From Caprimulgus europaeus (taxonomy: Eukaryota; Chordata; Aves; Caprimulgiformes; Caprimulgidae), in assembly GCA_907165065.1 (NCBI GenBank), contig OU015525.1:42514037-42578036 (forward strand): a stretch of 64,000 nt of DNA. Direction: 5' to 3'. Both the position numbers and the translations under genes were made by a program. Below the pieces are notes generated by a model. That model was not told the origin of the DNA, did not search any database, and saw only the letters and a program-made list of their open reading frames with translations. This document shows, piece after piece, positions 35,998 to 47,300 of this stretch. The first letter of the stretch is position 1; every line of letters starts with the position of its first letter.

Positions 35998-36730
35998 TGT
36001 CCTGGTTGTTAGCTGGAACAGAGCTGGGTTTCTTTTCAGTAGCTGCATTTTGTGCTGCGTTTTGCTTTCAGCCTGGGATTTGTTATGAGAGAAACACTGA
36101 TAACTTACCAGTGTTTGCATTTTTGTCACTGGAAGTGAAGGACTTTGTGTTCTGTTAGTCCACAAGCACAAGATCTAAGGGGGCGAGGAATATTTAAATT
36201 AATAAGCTAAATTGGTGTTTGGATATGCCAATGGGATATTCCATATCATATCCTGTCATGTCCAGTATATAAGTGAGGGTCTCTTCCTCTTTTGGCTCTC
36301 TCTGCATTTTGCTTGGGCTCTTGTTCTTCCGGGATTGCGGTTTCGGTTTGGGATTGTCACTCCTCCGGGGTCGTCATCTGGGAATAGTCTGGTTTTGGTC
36401 GGTGGGTGGTGAGCAGTTGCACTGTGTATCACTCATTTGCATAGAACCATAGAATGGTTTGGGCTGGAAGGGACCTTAAAGATCATCTAGTTCCAACCCC
36501 CCTGCCATCAGCAGGGACACCTTCCACTAGACCAGGTTGCTAAAAAGCCTCATTCAACCTGGCCTTGAACACTTCCAGGGAGCATATTTTGTTACTGTTA
36601 TCATTATCAGTACTATTTTAATGTTAGTATTACTTTAAGCTTTCTTTTATTTCTATTATTAAATTGTTCCTATCTCAACCTATGAGTGTCCTTACCCTTG
36701 CTCCCTAATTCTCACCCCTATCCCCCTGCC
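35998..36730 (+). mobile_element. Solo LTR, avian ERVL-type family, copy A (interrupted by CR1)
   Basis: The block begins TGTCCTGGTTGTTAGCTGG, a start typical of a common avian LTR family. It has a TATATAAG box at 36266-36273, a GGTGGTGAGCAGTTGCACTG block at about 36405 and an ATTAAA polyadenylation signal at 36658-36663. It aligns along its length with the copy at 43741. For example, both have GGATTTGTTATGAGA, then CAATGGGATATTCCA, then GCACTGTG.ATCACTCATTT. A CR1 fragment lies inside it at 36440-36581. The 3' end near 36730 appears truncated relative to the other copy. I see no retroviral genes beside it. Confidence 0.82.
36440..36581 (-). mobile_element. CR1 3' fragment nested inside the LTR
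   Basis: The plus strand reads catagaaccatagaatgg, then tttgggctggaagggacc, then ccaacccccctgccatcagc: a CR1 tail on the minus strand, about 140 bases long. It interrupts the LTR between its ATCACTCATTT block and its T/A-rich polyadenylation region. The four bases GCAT occur on both sides (36439-36442 and 36582-36585), consistent with a short target duplication. It inserted after the LTR did. Confidence 0.9.
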
Positions 36731-37919
36731 AATTAATTTCAATGAAACACCAACTCTGAAATCTAAAGATGTTAAAGCTCATACTGCAAATTGCTTTGCC
36801 ACTTACCATCGTAGCAGAAGGATCCAGCTAACAGGATCCTCTCACAATCCTGCATTTCCATTTCAAATATTTGGAAACCAAATGCACATAAAATGTTCAA
36901 CAAAATTACCAAGAAATTCTCAAGTCCTTGTTCTCTCATTCCATTTCTTTACACACTTTATGTGTGTATCTGTTACTGAACAACTGAAAAGTTGAAAGTT
37001 TCTTAAATATATATATTTGTATAGTGAAATGGATGTTAATATTGGTTCATGCTGTCTTCTCCTCTGAGCATATTTTTGTGGAAAGATTATGGTTGACTAG
37101 ATATTGTTCCATCTTGATTTTCCAGAAGTATGTACTAATCTTATGATTAATTCTCAATACCATTATTTTTAAAACTGTAGTTTTCCTTTGTTTTAGTTTC
37201 TTCAAGTTTTCTGCAAGTTTCATTTTTCCTGCTGTCTGATATGATTACTGAATTGTCTTAAAGACTGCATATTTCAAAATAGCAGCAAGCTCCTGGCACC
37301 AAGTAAAAGATAGATAACAAAGCTAAGACGGTTTCTTTCTGCTCACACTAGCTTGCAGCTCTAAGGTCCTGTATAAAACACTCACCAGACATATTCATCA
37401 GATACCAAGAAAACATGTGAATGCCTCACTAAAATCATGTCGTGTATGTTATCGTTACGAAGACATATTTCTTATTTGAAAACATTTTAATAATTACTCA
37501 AAACATTTGAGCTGTTACTCAAAGAAACCTTTAAATACTTCCACTGTGAAAATTAGTTCGACTTGGAAATGGATAAGGTTCTCTTTTCTGTAATGGTTTT
37601 TAACTCAAAAAAATTGTTCAAGTGACTTTCTGCTGTAAAATTTAAATTTAGGTAAATGTGCAGTTTTATAACTACTAAATGAAATGTATACAGGAGTAGG
37701 GCTAGAGATTTTTAATTGGTTTTGATTGAGCAATTAGTTTTGAGGGAAACAGGTCTGGTTTGCTCACACAAGATGGATGTAACCATAAATCTGTATTCAG
37801 CAACAATTTGCAAAAGCACTACGTATTTGGTTATGCTTCAGCCATAGCTGTACAGAGTAACTTTTCTCTGCGTCTTCCACATCTGTCTCTGCTTCTGTCT
37901 GTGCTCCTTTCTGCAAACT
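36731..37919. other. AT-rich non-coding sequence, no gene seen
   Basis: This spacer separates the LTR from the long CR1. It was examined for retroviral gag or pol because it lies between two same-family LTRs, and none was seen. Confidence 0.55.
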
Positions 37920-39239
37920 GGTGATGGAACGACTTATCCTTGGTGCCATCTCTAGGCATATCAAGGATAAGAGGGTCATTAGGGGCAGTCAGCACAGCTT
38001 CACCAAGGGGAAGTCGTGCTTGACCAACCTTCTAGACTTTTATGAAAACACGACCAGGTGGCTAGATGATGGTAGAGCAGTGGATGTGGTCTATATTGAT
38101 TTCAGCAAAGCATTTGACACGGTCTCCCACAGCATCCTCGCTGATAAATTGAGGAAGTGTGGATTAGATGAGCAGGTAGTGAGATGGATTATTAACTGGC
38201 TGGTGGGAAGAAGCCAGAGAGTAGTGGTCAATGGGGCGGAGTCTAGTTGGAGACCTGTGTCTAGTGGAGTCCCCCAAGGGTCGGTACTAGGACCAGTATT
38301 ATTCAATATATTCATAAATGACCTGGATGAGGGAATTGAATGCACTGTCAGCAAGTTTGCTGATGATACAAAGCTGGGAGGAGTGGCTGACATGCCAGAA
38401 GGCTGTACTGCCATCCAGAGAGACCTGGACAGGCTGGAGAACTGGGCAGGGAAAAACTTGATGAAATATAATAAGGGCAAGTGTAGGGTGTTGCACCTGG
38501 GCAGGAACAACCCCAGGTTCCAGTATAGGTTAGGAAATGATCTCCTAGAGAGCAGTGAAGGGGAAAGGGATCTGGGAGTCCTGGTGGACAGCAGGATGAC
38601 CATGAGCCAGCACTGTGCCCTTGTGGCCAGGAAGGCCAATGGCATCCTGGGGTGCATTAGAAGGGGTGTAGTCAGTAGGTCAAGAGAGGTTCTTCTTCCC
38701 CTTTACTCTGCCCTGGTGAGGCCACATCTGGAATATTGTGTCCGGTTCTGGGCCCCACAGTTCAAGAAGGACAGGGAGCTGCTTGAGAGAGTCCAGCGAA
38801 GAGCCACCAAGATGATGAAGGGAGTGGAGCATCTCCCTCATGAGGAAAGGCTGAGGGAGCTGGGTCTCTTTAGCTTGGAGAAGAGGAGGCTGAGGGGGGA
38901 CCTTATTAATGTTTATAAATATTTGAAGGGTGAGTGTGAGGAGGATGGGGCCAGGCTCTTCACAGTAACGACCGATGATAGGACAAGGGGTAATGGGTGT
39001 AAGCTGGAACACAGGAGGTTCCGCTTAGATTTGAGAAAGAACTTCTTTACAGTAAGGGTGACAGAGCACTGGGACAGGCTGCCCAGGGAGGTTGTGGAGT
39101 CTCCTTCTCTGGAGACATTCAAGACCTGCCTGGACGCCTTCCTGTGTGAACTCATCTAGGTGTTCCTGCTCCGGCAGGGGGATTGGACTGGATGATCTTT
39201 CGAGGTCCCTTCCAATCCCTAATATTCTGTGATTCTGTG
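37920..39239 (+). mobile_element. CR1 LINE, 5'-truncated, young-looking, 1.3 kb
   Basis: This plus-strand element starts inside the reverse transcriptase and runs through the whole ORF2 C-terminus, the stop at 39157-39159 and a short 3' UTR. It ends in the CR1 terminal repeats (aatattctgtgattctgtg). The bases AAACT occur just before it (37915-37919) and just after (39240-39244), a possible short target-site duplication. Unlike the other CR1 copies in the window, its frame has no stop or frameshift over 1.2 kb, so it is probably the most recent insertion here. It cannot move on its own without the N-terminal half of ORF2. Confidence 0.96.
37921..39159 (+). CDS. CR1 ORF2 partial open frame (reverse transcriptase core and C-terminal domain, 412 codons)
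   Basis: The frame starts by chance at a GTG (37921), with ATG at 37924. The true ORF2 start was lost with the 5' truncation. Visible reverse-transcriptase motifs: [10 protein letters not shown] at residues 58-67 (motif A, catalytic Asp 60), [11 protein letters not shown] at 115-125 (motif B), FADD at 146-149 (motif C, Asp 148 and 149). It then has the C-terminal region with [41 protein letters not shown] and [15 protein letters not shown]. Missing are the endonuclease and the first RT motifs (the GPDG and NYRP region). In an intact element this enzyme copies CR1 RNA into DNA at the target site. Here it is a remnant with no known promoter. Its openness probably reflects youth rather than selection. 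Confidence 0.9.
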   Translation: MMERLILGAISRHIKDKRVIRGSQHSFTKGKSCLTNLLDFYENTTRWLDDGRAVDVVYIDFSKAFDTVSHSILADKLRKCGLDEQVVRWIINWLVGRSQRVVVNGAESSWRPVSSGVPQGSVLGPVLFNIFINDLDEGIECTVSKFADDTKLGGVADMPEGCTAIQRDLDRLENWAGKNLMKYNKGKCRVLHLGRNNPRFQYRLGNDLLESSEGERDLGVLVDSRMTMSQHCALVARKANGILGCIRRGVVSRSREVLLPLYSALVRPHLEYCVRFWAPQFKKDRELLERVQRRATKMMKGVEHLPHEERLRELGLFSLEKRRLRGDLINVYKYLKGECEEDGARLFTVTTDDRTRGNGCKLEHRRFRLDLRKNFFTVRVTEHWDRLPREVVESPSLETFKTCLDAFLCELI

Positions 39240-39320
39240 AAACTCTATGTAACTACAGTATATTCCCCTTATTTCTCAAAAATTCTCTCCAATTTTAAGT
39301 GGGGTTTTTTTGTTTCATTT

Positions 39321-39344
39321 TTTGTTTGTTTGTTTGTTTGTTTT
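39321..39344. repeat. (TTTG)n microsatellite
   Basis: Five TTTG units followed by T4. It lies about 80 bases beyond the CR1 3' end. Confidence 0.95.
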
Positions 39345-40308
39345 AAATAACAGGTTTGAAAATGCTTTTTTGGAGCATTTCTTATTCTAGAATTTGAAGG
39401 AGTATAATTACAGTTTTCAGTTTTGTTTAGTATAAGTATCTTTAAAGAAATCCATGTAGGAGGTTGGAACAATAAACTATACAAATTATTTCTACTATTA
39501 GTTAAAAACAACAGAGAAAGATGTTTTAAAAAATAATTTTCCCTTTTTAGTAGGCTTATTTTTTTTATACTGTACGAAATCCATTTCCCAAAACTATATA
39601 TTTGGGAAGATAAAATCTTTTTTGACAGCTATTTCTCAGATGTTCCCTATTTTGACATCTCTAAACCAATTTGAGCATGACTTTCAATACTAAGAAGTTA
39701 TTTTCCACTGAGCAGAGCTTCATTCACCTTTACTAGTGGCAGGGTGAATATCTGGAGGGGAGTAGAAAAATGCTTCTAAGTGGATTTTGTACTCAGGGAT
39801 GAAAAATTAAGATAGCCAATTTTCCCAGTTACAGGACAACTTTTTAATTTATTATGATGTGGCTGCTTTTGAATTTTCAGGCTAGCTTTAGGTGCTTCCA
39901 TGCAGGCAGCAATTTGGGAATAGTTAGCGATGGGCTTTAATGTGTTTATTTTCCTACTATCACTTTCATAGGAGGGATTTCACGTGCTAGTTTCTCTAGC
40001 ACCAAAACTAATGCTGTTCCTTCCTCATAATTTTAGGTGTTTCCGTAACTCAAGCAATTTTTTAAAATTTTACACATTTTTTCTCATAGCTTGCCAAGTC
40101 AAGACTTTGGAGCTAATCAGTGAACATGTCTTCTTTATGCATACTGTGTTTTTTGGTTTTCCCTTACTGTGGTCTCATCTCTTGTGGGAAAGCAGCTTTT
40201 TCTCATGGGCACTGCTCCAAGGTGCTGCTGTTTGAATGGATGGTTATTCAGGTTAACCACAGCTCATGGCTGGACACCAACCCAGCTGATGGCAAAGCCT
40301 CATTGCTG

Positions 40309-40387
40309 AGCAGCTGGCTTGATACAAATAGAGGTTTTACAAACTAAAACATAAGCAGCTGGCTTGGTTCAAATAGAGGTTTTACAA
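40309..40387. repeat. 45-bp tandem duplication
   Basis: The block agcagctggcttgatacaaa-tagaggttttacaa at 40309-40342 recurs at 40354-40387 with two base changes (gata to ggtt). The copies are offset by 45 bases. The 11 bases between the matched blocks belong to the first unit. It looks like a simple local duplication. Confidence 0.9.
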
Positions 40388-43300
40388 GACAATCTACAGC
40401 TCCTGATGTTTGCATTAACACATTTGCTCAACTGTGAAGCAAGTAGTTAGAAATGTGTTTGACTGTAACACTAAAACTGCAAGTTTTCATTTTAATAGTG
40501 AAATTTCTATCCCCATGAAAAATAAGCTGTATTTATGAAATACAGCTAATAAAATGCAAGTGTTCTGTAACCAAGCTCCTTACTTCCCTTGATTTTCATG
40601 ACCTGTCAAAACACTAATATTAAAATTAGAATATTTTATATATAATTTGGAGAAAAGTCTGATTTGCTCTTGCAAAATTTTCTGCTCTTTCATCACCAAT
40701 GAAATTATTTGATAAAATATCAGTACAAGAATGTCAGTACACAGACCAGTAGGTTTCAATGCTCACTGTTAGAAATTTAATGGAAAACAGATCATAAAAG
40801 AAAATGGAGTTAACTGATTTTAGACTTTCCTACTTTTCAAGAGCATTCAGTTCAGTTGTGATGTTAGTTCAGTATTCCCACACTATTGAACGTATTGTTG
40901 TTTTCTTTTCACAGGTGTGCTAAATACATCCATCTAACCGCCATGGAAGCCTCTGTGGGAAAAGGGAAACACTGAATATTTAGGACCTCATCAATACCTT
41001 TCCTTTAATAGTCCTGAAAACCAGAACAGTTAATGAGACCTCAGATAGCTCCAGTGTGTTTATAAATGCACAGATCATCTTCAGACCCAGGTAAAATCCC
41101 TGGTGGAGGATTATATTGTGAATGCCTATTCTCTGTTTTGAGATTATCAGTGTTCAAGGACTCGGCAAATCTGTTTTGGCTTCATCATTGGTTAGCTACA
41201 TACTTGTAAGGCCCAGGATACACAAGCCAGCTGGATTCTATGCTGCAGTGGGCATTGAAGTGTTGGCTTTGGGCAAGTAATGATGACAGCTGTGGTTTGA
41301 AAACAAGTGATAAATTCTTTAGATGATGAATAATAAATATTGTCATGGTTATTAATTTACACATAGAAAATAAGCATGGATGCCTTTAATCATACTGACT
41401 GGGTTTATCTCAAGATCAATGTTTATTTTAAATGCATTTAGGTTATTTAATCCATTTGTTTTGACAATGTAAAGTTGATTAGAACTAGTAATTCCCTCAT
41501 TGTTAACTGTGATTCATGAAAAAGTCTGGAGTGTTTCCAGATATTAGTTTACCATGCGATTTTATAAGTGATACAATTGATACAATTTAAAGGTATATAT
41601 CACACAACATACTGTTAAAACTCATTGCAGGAATTTAGAGCAAATGGCTTCTGAAGCTACCACTGTGTTCTTCTGTAATTACAGTGAAATGTTCAGTGCT
41701 CTCTTTCCACTGCAACATTTTCCTCTTTATATTAACTTCAGACTGGTTTTTTTTTTCCTTTCCATTACAACCAGAATTAAGTTCAACAAAACACCACAAC
41801 ATCAACATACTCTTAATGCAAAGTCTTTCATTTTCCAATACAAAATGCTAATTTTAACGTAAACTTTTATTTGATGAGGTCTATATTAGTTCTTAGGGGA
41901 AAAAAAGTCCATTTTAGTATCTAAAATATAAATGGTGTGTATATATGTGTATATATTTTTTTTCATGGCTTATGAAATGTACCACATTTATCTGATATCT
42001 ATTAAAATCAATGGAAACTTTTAGACCTCTGAAAGATTGCTAACATTTTCTTTAGCAACTGGATCAGATTAGCAGGCAATATGGATTATTCAGTTTAGAC
42101 TGTACATTCATGTTTTAGAATATACGGATTAAATCCAGCATTTATATCTCTATATGCTTTGTTACATCTATATTATCCCCATTATATCATATCTCCTATG
42201 AAAAGTAAATTTATTTTTAAGAATATGAGATGAATGGCAGGTATTTCCTGAAATATTTTATTGAATAAAGGCTTATTTGGAAAACCTTTTCTATTAATGT
42301 GTGGTTAAGAAAAACTGATGCTGAATGAATTAAACGAATAAGACTTCTATGGGGATGCACGTCCGTCTCTTCCTACGGCCTCACAAAGCTCGTGTCCAAC
42401 TCTGCATAACTACACAATGTCATTTGAATTTCAAACTAAAAACAGACTCCTGCAGCACAGAACCGTCAATAACTGCTAATCTTGTATTTCACAATACTAT
42501 AACACATTTAAGGAGTTTGCAGAAAGGAAAATATTAAGGTTTCTGACAATTATGATACTAAAAATCCATGTCCCTGGGAGTCTTGTGCACTCATATATTA
42601 ATAGTTCAAGCAAGTTCTTGTCATGTTTGTCACCTCAGAACTGAAATCTAGTGTGGCTGTTTGAAGCTTGAAATGCACGTGAAATTATAGTTCTCACAAG
42701 CTTGCAGCACTACTGCTTGATCCAGATCCTGTATTAATTCTGACATTTAAGCACACCTGCCTTTGTCAACAGCAAGGGCAAAGACTGGTAAAACAAGAGA
42801 AGCAAACCAGAAAGGTGTTTCTGCTTAATCTAAATATTTAACTATGCTATCAGTGCTGAGTTAGCAAAGACTGAGTTATAGGTAATATTGTGTAAATTTG
42901 CAGGAAAAAAACAACAGTTTAGGCCAATTTCTTCAAAATAGTTCTCAGTTTCAATAGAATTTTGTCTCAGCTGTAACAATTGAGGTGTATCACAAATGTC
43001 TAATAGAAAAATATATGCAGCTAGTAAAAATAATATTAATAGATGAAAACAAGAACAAAATATTTTGGACTTTGGACAAAGTTTACTTTTTTAAAAATCC
43101 ATATGGGTTAGAAACTTTCAGTTCCCTTTTCATGGAAGGTGTGGTGGGAGAAGAGTCTGAAGAGAAGCATCCACAGTGATTTCCAGTACTCAAAATGAAT
43201 GAACAAATGATGCCTTCCCAGTCATTTGTTTGATAGTAACGGCTGCAGCAGTTTTATAAATCAGACAATGCAAATCTCTCTGAAAATGCATGTCTGAGAA

Positions 43301-43740
43301 AACAATGCTACTGGAGACAGTGTTGCTGTATCACACCTCAGAAGCCAGACAGCTCTTGCTATTTAACCACAAAACTATAGAAATGAAAGGATGCATGTCC
43401 GTGCAGTAGCAAGTTTCCTGTTTTGTCACCAGAAAATTATTACTGCTTTTGAGGGTTTGTGGGAAAACTCAGAGAACTTTGAGAAGAATACCTAGTTTAT
43501 AATGTTAAATTTAGCATATATAGAGAGAGCCTGATTTTTGCAATGCCTTTGCCACTCACTGAGGTGATGGCCCAACTCTGAGTTGTCAGTAAAGCAAACT
43601 TAGAGTTACCCAGAGAATGAGTTAAATTCCTTTAACATAATCTCCACTGCCTTCTACAACCTGATTGTAAGGTTACCTCTGGATATTTGTTGTGCTACAG
43701 CAGGGACTTCTTGTCAGACGTGAATAGCTCTTTGTATTAT

Positions 43741-44371
43741 TGTCCTATTTTCTTTTTAGTAACTAGAATAGCCCTGTGATTTGGTTTCAGTATGGGATTT
43801 GTTATGAGAAGAATACTGATAACACACTCATGTTTTTAGTAACTACTGGAAGATGAAGGACATTTCCAACCTCCCTGTGTTTTGTTAGTCTGCAGGTACA
43901 AAGGACTGGAGTAGGGGGAAAAGTGTAGTGATTAGCAAACCCAGATTGGCATTTGGATATGTCAATGGGATATTCCACATCATATCATGTCATATGCAGT
44001 ATATTAATGAAGATTGACCAGAAATCTGGGGGATTCTCTCAGGAGATTCTCTCAAGGGTCAATTTGGCTCAACTCTTTGGTTTCAGTATTGGGACTGTTT
44101 CTGCTCCTGAATCAGTAGCTGGGACAGGCTGGGCATCAGTCAGAGGGTGGTGAGCAATTGCACTGTGCATCACTCATTTATATACTCTATTATTACTGTT
44201 ATTATCATTATTAATTTAATTATTATTTTATTTCAATTATTAAATTATTTTTATCTCAAACTATGAGTTTTCTCACTTTTACCCTTCTGATTTTCTCCAC
44301 CATCCCATTGAGGGAAGAGTGAGCAAGCAGCTCTTCTGTGTTTGGCTGCTGACCAGGCTAGACCCACCTCA
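43741..44371 (+). mobile_element. Solo LTR, avian ERVL-type family, copy B
   Basis: The block begins TGTCCTATTTTC and runs to about GACCCACCTCAA, aligning with the copy at 35998 over most of its length. It keeps GATATTCCACATCATATCA, GGTGGTGAGCAATTGCACTG, an ATTAAA signal at 44239-44244 and the TTTATCTCAAACTATGAGTT block. The TATA box is degraded (tatattaatg at about 44000). About 25 bases near its 5' end, present in copy A, are missing. It extends further 3' than copy A. No coding sequence or partner LTR adjoins it, so it is read as a solo LTR. Confidence 0.8.
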
Positions 44372-47300
44372 ACTATAAATACAACTCATACTGCTCTTTT
44401 GTACTCAATATACTACTCCACTATCCTGAAATCAATTAACTCATGTGGTAAGTTAAAAAAGGGCTTGTTTTTATTAATATGTTCTTGATTTAGACCCTAA
44501 GGTAATTCTGCTGTTTGTCATTGGCTCTGGGCCATATTTCCTAAAAATCTCAGTATTGTTGTAGTATATCTCGGATGTAAATCTATCACTTTTTAATAAG
44601 ACAGGAAATAGTATTCCTAGTTTCCCCTCTACAGGCTAAATCCATCATCTGCCTCTCAGGTAAAGTGTTCTGATACTGGACCTGGAAAAGTGTTTGTGAT
44701 CAAACCTCTGGAGTAGGTTCTGTTTTTCAGTGTCAAGTATATGTTTGTAACAAAGATTGTTAACTTAGACTGTGCTTTCCAAAACACATTGTCTCCAGTC
44801 GCCAGGAGGCGTCACAATTTTTAAATTAAAGTTCTCGTAAGCTATCTCATCCATCTAAAATACAGTGTCCTGGGACCCGTAAATATCTTGCCAGTTTGTT
44901 GGCTCTGCCATATTTTTAACTACTGACCATCTCTATTTTGCTCCTTGCAGAGAAGCTCATAAAAAGTGTACTTTTTTATTATACTGGATTTAAGGTTGAT
45001 AGCAGGAATAGCAATGGCTTAAGGCAAGAATAATTCAGACAACTGCTTTTTCAGACTTCAGAGCTTTGCTGCATGTGAATTCATAGATAAAGTACCTGTT
45101 TTAATCGAATTTTCAAATTTCTTAATGATGAGATTGTCAGTGATGCAAGATTTTTTTTTCTTTCCTTACATACACAATGGAACATTCTTTTTAGACCTTA
45201 AGATCTAAACATAAAGAACTCAAAAGCAGAATTTTACCAGAGTATACTTCAAATTTATCCAACTCAGTTAGGTCTTGCTGAGTTGGATGTAGGAAAGGAG
45301 AAATTGGAAATGACTGGATAGTACCTTACCAGTATGGTACTTCTGATGTAGACCTTCAACATCTAAGATTCCAGATACTGGCTTATTAACAGAGATGGAC
45401 ATCTAGCTTTAAAATAACCATGAGCCAAATCACTCAGAAGCTGTGATTTTCAGAAATACCCATAAGCAAAAATCTCTGGTCTTATCAAGATATGTTAATG
45501 GGGAATAAAAATGATGTTTGTTTAATACACATGTAAATACTTTTTTTTCTGTTATCAACCTCTTCTCTCAAGTCTAATATGAAATGAAAGTGGAGTATGG
45601 GCCCTGTCGTTCTAGTACTATTCCCATTCTGTTGTGCAAGTTTGGCTTTTTAGCTGTGTCAGAAAACCAGAAAGCCCAACAATCTTTGAATTAAACACCA
45701 CATAACTTTCTGAGAAAAGAAAGAAAATTGGAGCATTAACATTCTAAATACTAAAATTAGAAGAAAATTAAGCCAAACTGACAAGATCAAAAATATTTCC
45801 TTGTACATGCAAAATATCTAACTCCAGAAATAACATTAGTGGTGTATCAATGATCATAACATGTAACCTTAACTGAATCCGTGTTTCCAATTATGTTCTA
45901 CCTCAAAATCCTCTTTGCAACTACTATCTTCCACTGTCATCTAGTGTTCAAAAAACTTTCAGCAAGTGTTTGGTGATTACAGAGAAGAATTAAATACTCA
46001 ACTCCATTTAAAAACTTTTAATCAGAAAGCAATTCCTAAAGTTTGAATATTCAAGGTTTTCTTCTGTCTATGCAGCTGAACATACACGTCCAGCAAGGAA
46101 ATATGAAATGGAGAGGAAATACAAAACAATACCATTACATAATGTGGTGGAAGGAACAGGGACTGCAGGTCCCAGGTGTGTCACGGCTTTAAAGGAATTG
46201 TGGGCTAGAGGAAAGCACAATCAAAATATCTCAGCATAACTGAATGGATGAAATAATTATATATATCTAGTGAAGAAAAATGTTAGGACATGTTGCTAAA
46301 AAACCACTCAAATAAACAAAGCCAACTAAAACTCTAAATTACCAAAACAAGAACATGCCTTAAATATATTTAATACTTCCCCATGAATTGTCCCTCTTTC
46401 CTGAGTCAAGTAACAAGAAAAAAAAGTCAGGTTTGATCCATGCTCTCTAAGGCACCTGTAAAGTACTTCAATGAGCACAGTTTCAGCTTGCATAGTGAAG
46501 AACAGAGCCATACTCATACCTATTTTGTTTAAGTCTTACTTTTCATAAATGCCCATGTTTATAATTTTGACTAGTAATATTGCACTGAGAATATCTGACC
46601 ACCTTTTCAAGGAAATATTTGTTAATTTAAGAAGTGAAAGATTATATGAAACAGTTGTTTCTACTTACATGTACCTGTCACAATCACATGATTAAAATCA
46701 GTTTTCACTTCACAACATTCAAATACTGCACAAGATATTCTGAGAAAAGTGGGGATTACGCTCACATACCCAAAAGCAAATGGGATTAAAAAGAAAGTCA
46801 GTAACCTAAGATATCTTTAATGGATTTAGCCCTGCTGAAATTAGCCTCAAGGAACCATAGCACCAGACTCTTAAAATGACAAATTTAATGCAGGGCACTA
46901 ATACCTGTTCTTGAATGTAGACTGTCATTATGTACATTATCTGTTTGCTTTGTAAATGTTATTCCAAGGGTAAAAGGCAGTATAGTGAAGCTAAATAACC
47001 CAAAATGACATAAGGACAATTTATTAACATAAAACTAATAAAAGGGTGATTAAAAAAAAAGTAAAAAGCTTCCTTTGCAAAAAAAAAACCTAACATCAAA
47101 AAACAATAGTTATACAGCTTATGTAGGTAAATAGATAATTAAAATACAGAAACAACCTTAATTCCACCCCTTTATGACCTATGAAAGAGATGAAGGTTTT
47201 AAATAAACTTTTAATCTTTACAAATCAGATTCATGCCACTTCAGACCACAAAAAAAAAAAAATCAGAATATTAAATTTATTATTTGAATAATAATAGTTA

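Larger units (their letters stand above)
39240..43740. other. AT-rich non-coding sequence, no gene seen
   Basis: This is 4.5 kb without a supportable gene. It contains a TTTG microsatellite at 39321-39344, a 45-bp tandem duplication at 40309 and a TATG/TA-rich patch at 41936-41965. I found no retroviral coding sequence, although it lies between two LTRs of one family. Confidence 0.55.

Noticed and set aside
38091-38657. 188-codon minus-strand frame opposite the CR1 ORF2
   Set aside because: It is the antisense shadow of the real reverse-transcriptase frame.
36731-43740. Possible provirus body between the two same-family LTRs
   Set aside because: No gag, pol or env remnant could be read, and the LTRs are too different and differently truncated to be an evident pair.
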